Assembly: GCF_000002985.6 (NCBI RefSeq)
Contig: NC_003280.10
Location: 15,000,501 to 15,064,500, forward strand
Length of the DNA stretch: 64,000 bases
Direction of reading: 5' to 3'
Origin: Caenorhabditis elegans
Taxonomy: Eukaryota > Nematoda > Chromadorea > Rhabditida > Rhabditidae
This document shows, one piece after another, positions 41,901 to 51,584 of this stretch. Made by a program: the position numbers and the translations under genes. Below the pieces are notes generated by a model that worked only from the letters and a program-made list of their open reading frames with translations, made no database searches and had not been told where the DNA came from. The first letter of the stretch is position 1, and each line of letters starts with the position of its first letter.

Positions 41901-44900
41901 ACCGTATACAAGAGGCTCTTCACAATAGTACGGCAGACGCGAGATGGAATCCTATCGGATTTGTGCCAAGGGTTCGTTTTTTTTTTTCAAAAGGATTGAC
42001 TTTTTATTAAAATTTACGGTATATTTCTGGTACTTGAACAATTTATATTAGATTCAAGACAGGGGTGAGTTTGCCGGAAAATTTGCCGAGTTGCCTGAAA
42101 TTTCAATTCTGGCATTTTGCCGATTTGCCGGAAATTTTAAATACGGGACACTTTGTCGATTTGCCGGAAATTTTGAATTTGGGCCGTTTGCCGATTTACC
42201 GGAAATTGCTAATTCCGGCAAATTGCGGATTTGCCGGGAATTGTAAATTCTGGCAATTTGCCTGTTAACGGTCATAAGCCGGTGCCACAGCTTATGGTTA
42301 AACATCATGCAAAAACACTTTGATTGGGTGCTAAAGCATTTATTGAGTCGTTGCTGTGCCAGACGACGAGAGTCTTACTTTCGTCCGGCGCCAGCATGCA
42401 AGGTCTTTCTCGACTGAAGAATCTTCTACTCGTGAGGGTGTGCCGCCATATGCTCTCGTGCCTCGTGTCTCTCGTCGTCAGGCGCCCATAGACGCGCGAC
42501 GGCAAGACACATGACACTAGAATGAGAAGAGATCAAGGACCACTTCCACATCCTACCCCCTCGAAAAGATGCTTTGTCCTCAAAGCGATGATGTTATTTT
42601 GCTCTGAGTTACTCACACCTTCTCGAGAGAAAAGAACAAATGATGGTGCAAAATGACGTCCCATCCCCACCCCTTTTAGAAGTGGTCCGTCCTCGAAGCA
42701 GAGATAGAATTATGCTCGAGTCAAGGCCAATTCCAAAAGAGAAATAAACAATCAAAGCGAAAAAAAAACTATGCCAAGCTAATATCTCATCGGGCCAAAA
42801 TACAATAAAAAGAAACAAAATAACCCTAAATGTCAAATAACATCCAAACGAAAATTTGTTTCGCTGACCGAACTTGTCCCTCGCTCAATTTTTCAAAATA
42901 TTTGCGGTATTTTCCTCGCAATTATATGGCTCAAAATAAAGTGGCTCTCTTGGCCCTTTTTGGCTCTTTTTTAAATAGCTCTCTGGCTTTTTGGGAAAAA
43001 ACTGAATCACTAAAGGACTTTAACATTGGAATAAAATAATAAATATTAATGATGTAAAAACTCAATCCGATTCTTCTGATTGTAGTTGATTCCAATGACT
43101 GCAAGGTGGGCATTTTCCAACCAACTGACCGATCATGTTGCAAGCAGTTCAAAATAAAATAACTGACGAGAATTAGATGGAATTAGATGGAATAGTAGCT
43201 TGGGGAGGGGTCTGATGGTGTACAGAATATAAGAATCCAAATAGATAGTTGTGGCCTGGTGTAGCGGTATTGGCGCACTTAGGAAATCCTGCTTCCTCAA
43301 AGCTCGCGAAGCTCTCTCCGTACCTGCAGTAGGTCTCTTTAAACCTGCAGGGGCACACAGAGACAGCCTCTGGCTGGTGGGACCTCCATGTTAACGGTCA
43401 TCATGCAAAAACACTTTGATTGGGTGCTAAAGCATTTATTGAGTCGTTGCTGTGCCAGACGACGAGAGTCTTACTTTCGTCCGGCGCCAGCATGCAAGGT
43501 CTTTCTCGACTGAAGAATCTTCTACTCGTGAGGGTGTGCCGCCATATGCTCTCGTGCCTCGTGTCTCTCGTCGTCACGCGCCCATAGACGCGCGACAGCA
43601 AGACACATGACACTAGAATGAGAAGAGATCAAGGACCACTTCCACATGCCGATTTGCCGGAAATTTAAATTCAAGCAAGTTGCCGTTTTGCCGGAAATTT
43701 TAAATTCTGGCAATTTGCCGATTTGCCGGAAATTTTAAATACGGGACACTTTGTCGATTTGCCGGAAATTTTGAATTTGGGCAGTTTGCCGATTTGCCGG
43801 AAATTGCTAATTCCGGCAAATTGCGGATTTGCCGGAACCGTCAGAAGGTGCCCATCGGAGTCGCATATGAGACCTATGTCATTCGATAGCCCATGCCTTA
43901 AAATGGTTACTCGTGAATTTTTAGCTGCGAATCTCCAGAACCAAGCTCACGGCGAGCTCTCAAAGATCCTGAAAATAGCACTGTAACGAAGCATTGGAGG
44001 GACAATTTTCCAAATTCACTTTGGTAGATCATATCTCCGTAGATAAATGTTTCACAGAAAAGTTATCAACTGATAAGTTGTTGAGCTTTTTGTAAAGAAC
44101 AAGATTGTAATTGAAAGTTTTTCTAAAAAAATTGTTGTTTCAGATAAAAGCGCGTGAAGTGCGGCAACTGTTTTCTACTATTTTAAGGCTGCTATTGCTA
44201 CTCTAATGCTTTTATCTGAAACAAAAATTTTTTGGTGAAAACTTTCAACTACAAACTTGTTTTTTACGAAAAGCTCAACAACTTATCAGTTGATAACTTT
44301 TCTGTAAAACATTTATCTACGGAGATATGATCTACCAAAGTGAATTTGGAAAATTTTCCCTCCAATGCTTCGTTACAGTGCTATTGTAGGATCTATGAGA
44401 GCTCGCCGTGAGCTTGGTTCTGGAGATTCGCAGCTAGAAATTCACGAGTAACCGCTTTAAGACATGGGCTATCGAATGGCATAGGTCTCATATGCAAGTC
44501 CGATGGGCACCTTCTGACGGTTCCCTAGTGAGTAATCAATAATGGACATCAAAAGTACACACAAAAGAACAAGGCACGTAATTAAACAACACTTATTGCT
44601 CACTTAATTTTTTTGCTTAATATTAAAATTCCATGCAGGTTTCAATGGCTACTTTCATTTCATTCAACGCATTTTTCATTGGAAACATTAAGACATATGA
44701 AATGAAAATGAAAAACACGACTAAATAAAAAACGAAAAATAAAAAAATAAAAAGTGAGCAATTATTTAGTATTGCATATTTACGATTGAGTTATTAAAAT
44801 TCATATATTTATTTATAGTATTTCCGAAAACAAAAAACTTAATATTAAAGGAGGACTAACGGTTCGGACGATTTTGAATGTATAGACCCAAAATGAGCTT

Positions 44901-47900
44901 TAAAAATTTTCAAAAATTTTTTATGGCGGTTCAAAATTATTAAAAAATTACACTGATTTTAGCTAAAATCACGAATTTTTCCCATTTTTTCGTGTCACAT
45001 CTGTCCGAAGTTGGCTTTTTTGAAAATATCGTCCTTTATTACATATGTTGGTAGTTTATCTCATTTAATTTCATCGATTAAAGTATGTTTAAAGCCGATA
45101 GGTAACCAAAAATCATCGAAATTGGTTACCTATCGGCTTTAAATGTACTTTAATCCACGAAATTAAATGAGATTAATTACCAATATATGCAATAAAGGAC
45201 GATATTTTCAAAAAAGCCAACTTCGGACAGATTTGACACGGAAAAATGGGAAAAATTCGTGATTTCAGCCAAGATCAGTGTAATTTGTAATTTTTCAAAA
45301 TTTTGAAACGCCATAAAAAATTTTTGAAAATTTTTTGAGTAGTTTCATTACAAAATTCGTTCATTTGAGCTCATTTTGGGTCTATACGTTCAAAATCGTC
45401 CGCCGAACCGTTAGTCCTCCTTTAAAGCTATTAGGTCTCCAAATAAGTTCCGGGTCAAAAATCATAACTTTGTTCGCTGCAAATCGATTTTTATGAAACT
45501 TTGGGAATTTATGTTATCAACCATGATCTTTCATTTGACAATAGTCACAAAATTTTTTGACCACCCCAAGTGGCCTAACTCGGAGCCAATTTTTTCAGGC
45601 ATTTTTCTGATCTCACTTCTTTTCAGTTTTCAATTGAGCTTTGTGTGCGGATTTTGCTTTTTTTATAATACATTATTAGAAAACAACAAAAGTTTGGAAA
45701 AAAATCCGTCCAAAAAAAATTTTTTTGGTTGGTCGTCAAAAAATGTTTTGTCGAAAATTCTAGATTTTTTCTACAAAAATGATGTAACCAAGTGTAAACT
45801 ATTTTTACACATACAAAACACATCAGTTTAGTTTGATACACTAAAATGATAGTAGAAAATATAATTTTTTTCGGATAATTTTTGAATTTTTTGAATATTT
45901 CTTGAGATTCAAATTTTTAACTGAAATGATTTATATGTGTAAAAATAGTTTACACTTGGTTACATCATTTTTGTAGGAAAAATCTAGAATTTTCGACAAA
46001 AATTTTTTTGAACATTTTTTGACGACCAACCAAAAAAAATTTTTTTGGACGGATGTTCTTCCAAACTTTTGTTGTTTTCTAATAATGTATTCTAAACAAA
46101 GCAAATTCCGCATACAAACCTCAATTGAAGCCTGAAAAGAACCGAGATCAGAAAAATGCCTGAAAAAATTGGCTCCGAGTTAGGGCACTTGGGGTGGTCA
46201 AAAAATTTTGTGACCATTGTCAAATGAAAGATCATGGTTGATAATATAAATTCCCAAAGTTTCATAAAAATCGATTTGCAGCGAACAAAGTTATGATTTT
46301 TGACCCGGAACTTATTTGGAAACCTTATCATTTACTATATATAAAGCGCTTATTCCGTTTGTCCATAGTTTGTAGTCTATGTAGTCTTTGTAGTCTGCGA
46401 AGTTTTAGCTTCTGGAGGGATAGTGAGTTGGGGTTAGTGTAGGGATATAGTCGGGGTACTGTAGTGGTACAATGGTGGTACGGTAGGAGTACTGTATGAT
46501 TACGGTAGTTTCAGAAAAATTGGTTTTCAGCTCCAGAAGTCGGGGGCCGCGCCGGAGGTGCGGTCCACGGCTGGTATATAATATATAATTAAAATCTATT
46601 TCCAGTACATGACAGAAGACGGCGATCATCCACAACAAGAATGCAGTGACGGAGATATTATAGACGCAGATAGTCTTATGATTGTTAGTGATGAGCTCGC
46701 TGCACAAATCACCGAAGAAAAGGGATACGTACTTGCACTTGCTCAGCCGACAGCGAGTTTTCTTGTCAATGGACTGTGCAGATTTATTCGATGGCCGACT
46801 GATTTGAATCTCAAGGGACCACTATTTATTACTGCCAAGGCGGGCGGTACGAACGAGAAAATGATTCGCGAATTTGCGAAGAAATATGTTCGAGGTACTG
46901 GAGCAGATCTGGCTGGAATTCGGAAAATCTGAAAATTATAGATACATTTTTTTGTGGAAAAAAGTTTTTTAATCGACAAATCGAATTATTTTTCGACAAA
47001 AAAAAATCGAAAAAATACCGATTTTCTAAGAATTTTTAAAAAAAATTTTTACTTTAAAAAACCGACATTAAAAATTTAAAAATAATCAAAAATAATAATT
47101 TTCCCCAAAAACTAGAAAATTGTACTTATAAAAATTTAAAATAAGCCAGAAACCGGCATCCGTGTTTCGAAAAAAAACTTATTGTTAATTAAAAATTTCG
47201 AGAAAAAACTTTCTAAAAATTATTCTGGAAGATTTCAATATTTTCCGAAAAAATGCAATTTTAATTTCAAAGAAAATGGAAAAAAACTTTTTTTTGAGAA
47301 AATAGAGTACATTTTCTGAAAAATTCGTTTAAAGCTGGAAAATTTGGCGGAATTTCAAAAATTTACGAATTTGTAGTACTTTTTTTTGAGCTATCTATTC
47401 GAATCAGAAGTGGCCAAATTGGGCAAATCGGCAAACTGCCGGGATGTCTGTTTGCCGAACATTTTCAATTACGGCAATTTGCCGGAAATTGAATATTTGG
47501 ACAATTTTTCGGCAATTTCAAATTCCAGCGATTTGCCGATTTGCCGGAAAGTTTCAATTCAGGCAACTTGTCGTTTTGCCGGAAATTTAAAATTCGGGCA
47601 ATTTGCCGGAAAATTTCAATTCCGCCAACTTGCCGATTTGCCGGAAATTTAAAATTCGGGCAATTTGCCGGAAAATTTCAATTCCGCCAACTTGTTGATT
47701 TGTCGGAAATTTTAAATTCCGGCAATTTGCAAATTTCCGGAAATTTTAAATTCCAGCGATTTGCCAATTTTCCGGAAATTTTAAATCCAGCAACTTGCCG
47801 ATTTGCCGGAAATTTTCAATTCCGGCAACTTGCCGATTTGCCGGAAATTCCCAATTCCGGCAGTTTGCCGATTTGCCGGAAATTTTAAATTCCAGCGAGT

Positions 47901-48355
47901 TGCCGGTTTGCCGGAAGTTCCCAATTCCGGCAGTTTGCCGATTTGCCGGAAATTTTAAATTCCAGCGAGTTGCCGTTTTGCCGGAAATTCCCAATTCCGG
48001 CAGTTTGCCGGAAATTCCCAATTCCGGCAGTTTGCCGATTTGCCGGAAAACATTCATTGCCGCCCGCACCTGATTCGCCTAATGTTCCTCATTTCCAGAC
48101 GTGAATAAGATCAGCGAGCTGGATTTCTCCGACGGAGCCGTGCTGGGAAGAGCATTTCTACAGGAATGTATGATGCTCGAGGATTTCCTCGACAAGTATG
48201 GTAGCAAGTCGGCGATTCCCGGCGGCGACGGACAATTTGTTTTGTGTTTCTCCGCGTTCGAGCCGCTGGTTTCAACGATTCCACACATTTCCACCGCTGA
48301 TTCGTATATTTATGAGATGGATCGACAATTGAAGAGATCGTTGACTAAGTGGTGA
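38916..48355 (+). CDS. TRIP4/ASC-1 homologue (activating signal cointegrator 1)
   Basis: Five exons: 38916-39015, 39753-40299, 41887-41971, 46606-46894, 48099-48355. They encode 425 residues. TRIP4 is the zinc-finger and ASCH-domain subunit of the ASC-1 complex, which acts in transcription coactivation and in splitting collided ribosomes. The C2HC5-type zinc finger spans residues 36-75 with cysteines at about 38, 40, 51, 54, 59, 67, 70 and 75; CGRIVCEQEGSGPCFTCGTL is almost identical to the vertebrate protein. A charged linker follows, with a conserved KSRDLLARL segment and KLRREELKALREKE helix. The ASCH domain starts near residue 285 (GYVLALAQPTASFLVNGL) and runs to the C-terminus. It is shorter than human TRIP4 (about 580). 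AATAAA is at about 48388. Introns 2 and 3 (1.6 and 4.6 kb) are crowded with repeats. The donor after exon 3 is GTTCGT, which is weak. Confidence 0.92.
39030..39752. repeat. Degenerate CTCTAGAAG-type array in TRIP4 intron 1
   Basis: About 700 bp of GC-balanced sequence, very unlike the AT-rich introns around it. It is made of variants of 'ctctagaagatctgtagcat' and 'agagtctctaggatcctctc' on a period of roughly 25-30 bp. Both strands contain open frames, but codon content is that of a degenerate repeat. Confidence 0.75.
40527..40993. mobile_element. Tc1/mariner-like palindromic MITE
   Basis: The element is flanked by TA on both sides and starts CAGTGCGTCCAACTTC, ending in the complement ACGCACTG. 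The arms pair over about 200 bp (for example ccgccacacctcggtttttg with its complement). The TA duplication and CAGTG termini are Tc1/mariner hallmarks. There is no transposase. An extra copy of the 'ctatagaagttggacg' end lies internally at 40801-40818. It lies in TRIP4 intron 2. Confidence 0.8.
41103..41114 (+). repeat. Poly-G tract, 12 G
   Basis: A run of twelve G in an AT-rich intron (TRIP4 intron 2). A potential G-quadruplex-forming site. Confidence 0.9.
41267..41845. mobile_element. Palindromic element, TTAA type, 3'-truncated
   Basis: Starts TTAAAGGAGGACTAACGG. Its right arm returns as far as 'acgttcaaaatcgtccga' and then lacks the last 18 bp or so of the terminal repeat. It belongs to the same family as 44846-45435. 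It ends about 40 bp before TRIP4 exon 3. Confidence 0.8.
42062..42262. repeat. TTGCCGG-type repeat, left of LTR-like element
   Basis: The left edge is 'caggggtgagtttgccgg'. About 110 bp (42127-42240) recurs almost unchanged at 43731-43836 on the other side of the LTR-like element. Confidence 0.8.
42263..43646. mobile_element. Non-autonomous LTR-like element in TRIP4 intron 3
   Basis: Two direct repeats flank an internal region of 838 bp. The left copy is 42263-42550 (288 bp) and the right copy is 43389-43646 (258 bp). Both start TGTTAACGGTCAT and end CACTTCCACA, the TG...CA ends of LTRs. They are almost identical apart from a 30-bp block (42276-42305) present only at the left. The internal region has no gag or pol frame, so the element would be a TRIM- or LARD-like derivative or a deleted retrotransposon. 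TGCC on both sides may be a 4-bp target duplication. I do not see a clear primer-binding site or polypurine tract, which leaves room for another kind of direct-repeat element. Confidence 0.6.
43647..43833. repeat. TTGCCGG-type repeat, right of LTR-like element
   Basis: Continues the family found at 42062-42262, with the shared block 43731-43833, and then runs directly into the terminal repeat of the next palindromic element. Confidence 0.8.
43834..44524. mobile_element. Palindromic element with GGAACCGTCAGAAGG termini
   Basis: Inverted arms of about 310 bp: GGAACCGTCAGAAGGTGCCC at the left end and its complement at the right end. A unique centre of about 55 bp lies near 44155-44205. There is no coding capacity. 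The arms differ at a few per cent of positions, so the insertion is not very recent. Confidence 0.88.
44846..45435. mobile_element. Palindromic element, TTAA type, complete
   Basis: Flanked by TTAA at both ends, with termini AGGAGGACTAACGGTTCGG and its complement. The arms are about 260 bp each. It is the complete relative of the truncated copy at 41267-41845. TTAA target use recalls piggyBac-type elements, but no transposase is present. Confidence 0.85.
45441..46327. mobile_element. Palindromic element with GGTTTCCAAATAAG termini
   Basis: Inverted arms of about 400 bp starting 'ttaggtctccaaataagtt' on the left and ending in the near complement on the right. Both arms hold 'cgatttttatgaaactttgg' and 'gatgtaaccaagtgtaaact'. 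It abuts the preceding TTAA element within about 6 bp. Confidence 0.85.
46330..46605. other. End of TRIP4 intron 3
   Basis: Short repeats of 'gtagtctatgtagtctttgt' and 'ggtacggtaggagtactgta', then a GC-rich 'gggggccgcgccggaggtgc' segment resembling 737-770. No gene. Confidence 0.6.
47400..48070. repeat. TTGCCGG-type array in TRIP4 intron 4
   Basis: About 20 units of 'gatttgccggaaattttaaa' and 'ttccggcaacttgcc'. The right edge is 'cattgccgcccgcacctg', again the family's characteristic border. Open frames on both strands are repeat translations. Confidence 0.92.
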
Positions 48356-48639
48356 TAGGTGGAAATTGTGATCTGTGTACTATTGGCAATAAATTATTTA
48401 TTTTAAATGTATCCAACACACGGAAAACCATGATAAAATGGTTGAAAATAGTGAAAGGTTGAATATTTGAAATTTTCGGATCGAAAGCTCAGAGATTTTC
48501 AGAAAAATACTCAAAATTAAAAAAGTAGAAAAATCCTCAATTAAACCAATATTTTAAATTGGTTTGAGAATTTCAAAAAACCTCGAAAAATAATGCATTT
48601 TCAAATTTTAGTTGAATTTTTTTTAAATTTAGCATACAC

Positions 48640-49345
48640 GAATTGCCCGTTTTCAACAAATTTAGACAACTTTTTATTTTTGCCCAAATTTTTTTCAGCA
48701 AATCAATTTTGAGTCCTCTAACTATGAATATAACCATTTTAGAGGAGTTTCAAAATTGTGATTTTTTGCCATAAATTGACAATTTTTGCCACTTTTTAAT
48801 AGTTTTTGATGGGTTAAACCTAGATTTTCTGAATTCAGCATACATGAATTACCCGTTTTCAACAAATTTAGACAACTTTTTATTTTTGCCCAAAGTTTTT
48901 TTGGCCATCTAATGACTGTCCTTTTTTTTGGGCAAAAAAAAAAATTTTTCTGAAAACGTTCGAAATTATTATTATTTAAAAAAGGACAATTTTTCAGTGT
49001 TTGCAGATCAATTTTGAGTCCTCTTTTGAGTACAGTCATTAGATGGCTGAAAAAACTTTGGGCAAAAACAAAAAGTTGTCTAATTTTGTTGAAAACGGGT
49101 AATTCATGTATGCTGAATTCAGAAAATCTAGGTTTAACCCATCAAAACTATAATAAAGTGGCAAAAATGGCAATTTATGGCAAAAAATCACAATTTTGAA
49201 ACTCCTCTAAAATGGTTATTTTTAAAGTTAGAGGACTCAAAATTGATTTGCATACACAACAAAATTTCCCTTTTTCAATTTTCAAAGGTTTCGAACGTTT
49301 TCAGAGAAAATTTTTTTTTTGCCCAAAAAAAAAGGCAAACACTCA
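48640..49345. repeat. Inverted pair of a 300-bp repeat
   Basis: The left copy (about 48700-49000) is the complement of the right copy (about 49010-49330). Both hold 'gaaaacgggtaattcatgta' and 'gaaactcctctaaaatggtt' or complements. Two more copies in the right-hand orientation lie at 50270-50510 and 50570-50690. Confidence 0.85.
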
Positions 49346-49374
49346 TTGACTACCTTCTCTTTGACGGATGTTGA

Positions 49375-49879
49375 ATTTTTGTCGTTTTTCTAGTTTGGAT
49401 GTTCTGCACACTATTGCAGACGAAAACCTGAGGTATAGTAGAACCCCTAAGCTCAAAAAACGCACTCACTTCGGATGCTGATATCTCCGTGGGAAAATTT
49501 TTTAAGACAAAGTAATAAACTACAAAGTTGTATATCTTAATCTGAAGTACAACTTTGTAGTTGATTGTTTTTCATTAAAAAATTTGTTGGTTGAGATATG
49601 AACAGAAAAAGAAGAAGAAAATACAAGCATGAAGGTGCCAAACTTTGCACAACTTTATCTCGACCAACAAATTTTTTGATAAAAAACAATCAACTACAAA
49701 GTTGTACTTTAGATTAAGATATATAACTTTGTAGTTAATCACTTTGCCATAAATTTTTTCCCACGGAGATATCAGCATCCGAAGTGAGTGCGTCTTTTGA
49801 GCTTAGGGGTTCTACTATACCTCAGGTTTTCGTCTGCAATAGTGTGCAGAACATCCAAACTAGAAAAACGACAAAAATT
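49375..49879. mobile_element. 500-bp palindromic element
   Basis: Arms of about 230 bp start 'tttttgtcgtttttctagtt' and end in the complement. The inner arms carry 'actacaaagttgtat' on both sides. It is nested within the cluster of 300-bp repeats, with no coding capacity. Confidence 0.85.
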
Positions 49880-50129
49880 GCACTTTTCTATAATATCTGA
49901 TCAAATTTTGAAAAGTTTTCAAAAAAATAAATTTTGGAAAATTTTATTAGATAGAGGTAGTCAAAGAGCATTTGAAGGTAGTCAATGAGCATTTATACAT
50001 CAGATCTCATCTCCATTTTTTCCGGAATTTCAGGAAATGAGAAAGTGCACGACCTTCTTAGACATCAAAAAGTAACATGTTTTTGAAAATTCTGATTTTT
50101 TAGCGAAAAAAACTGAAAATTCTGAAAAA

Positions 50130-50262
50130 TTAGATAAAGGTAGTCAATGAGCAACTGAAGGTAGTCAATGAGCCGAAAGGTAGTCAATGAGCCGAAGGGT
50201 AGTCAATGAGCAAAGGTAGTCAATGAGCAAAAGGTAGTCAATGATCCGAAAGGTAGTATATG
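50130..50262 (+). repeat. GGTAGTCAATGAGC minisatellite
   Basis: Seven copies of 'aaaggtagtcaatgagc' with spacers of 0-6 bp, plus outlying copies at 49958 and 49978. It links the palindrome at 49375 to the repeats at 50270. Confidence 0.9.
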
Positions 50263-50269
50263 AGTGTTT

Positions 50270-50700
50270 GCCAAAAAAAAACTTTGGGCAAAAATAAAAA
50301 GTTGTCTAAATTTGTTGAAAACGGGTAATTCATGTATGCTGAATTCAGAAAATCTAGGTTTAACCCATCAAAAACTATTAAAAAGTGGCAAAAATTGTCA
50401 ATTTATGGCAAAAAATCACAATTTTGAAACTCCTCTAAAATGGTTATTTTTAAAGTTAGAGGACTCAAAACTGATCTGCAAACACTAAATATTTGCCCTT
50501 TTTCAATTTCCAGTAGTTTCGAATTATTTCAGAAAAGTTTTTTTTTTGCCCATAAAAAAGGACAGTCATTAGATGGCCAAAAAAAACTTTGGGCAAAAAT
50601 AAAAAGGTGTCTAAATTTGTTGAAAACGGGTAATTCGTGTATGCTGAATTCAGAAAATCTAAGTTTCACCCATCAAAAACTATTATTATATTTGCAACCT
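50270..50700 (+). repeat. Two further direct copies of the 300-bp repeat
   Basis: Copies at 50270-50510 (near complete) and 50570-50690 (partial), in the orientation of 49010-49330. Confidence 0.85.
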
Positions 50701-51584
50701 CAGGAATTGTTTGAATTTTGATTTTCCAGGCCTATTGGACGAGGAGTGAAAATATTTTTTGCATTTTTATGTTAAATTGAAGATATTCGCATTGTCCATC
50801 TGTTAAAATAGTTCATTTTTCAAAAAGAAACACCATTTTTCCTCTATTCCAGGTTAAACAAAACATTTTAAACTTTGATCGATGACGTTGTCCGAGAGGA
50901 GTACGCGGTGGTTCCAGCAAACATACTCTTTTGCGAATAAGCGATTTTTTTGTTTTTTTTTTTTGGTGTTTTCCGTTTTTTGCTTGTTTTCACCGTTTCC
51001 CCTCTTTTTTTTTGTTTTTTTTTGTCAAATCGAGAAAGAGTGTGTTTTTTTTTCAGGTGTTAAACAAGATTTGCGAGCAAAACGAGGGCACACCATCGTA
51101 AGAAGCGAAGAAAACGAGAAAAGTGAGTTTTTTGAAGATTCCTCTTTAAAAAATAGGGAAATGTTTTAGTTTTGAGCCAAAAAAGAAAGAGCTGAATTTT
51201 TCAAACAAGATACATGCACTTTTAAGCTTGGGAAATAACATTTTCTAAGCCTAAAGAGGAAAAATGTATATCACGTTTAACTTAATTGGAGGAATTACTG
51301 AAAATTTAATTTACTTCGAAAATGAGGGCATGTAATAGACAAGTACCACGAAAACAAAAATAAAACTTTGCATGGAATAAAAGGTCAACATGTAAAACTC
51401 AGCGATGGGAAACTAGAATAAAACGTATTTACAATAAAAGAAAAAAAATGTTTAAAAAAAAACATAAAACTTATCATGAAACAAAAGGTCAAACTAATAA
51501 AACTGGCCGATGGAAAAAAATTATAAAACTTATACTACATTCACAGGATAAAATTAAAAAAAAAATTGAACAATGATAAAAAAT
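50701..51584. other. Stretch without a supported gene
   Basis: A short plus-strand open frame, 50882-51169, contains MTLSERSTRWFQQTYSFA and, after a tttttttcag acceptor at 51048-51057, VKQDLRAKRGHTIVRSEENE. These could be fragments of exons, but no complete gene can be built. The rest is AT-rich with 'aaaaggtcaaacta' words, probably 3' flank of the minus-strand gene. Confidence 0.4.

Noticed and set aside
43245..43385. tRNA-like sequence (gtggcctggtgtagcggtat) inside the LTR-like element
   Set aside because: It has an A-box-like word but no B box and no cloverleaf that I could fold by eye.
50882..51169. Short plus-strand gene starting MTLSERSTRW
   Set aside because: The open frame runs through poly-T intron-like sequence and no upstream or downstream exons can be joined; kept only as a note in the stretch description.
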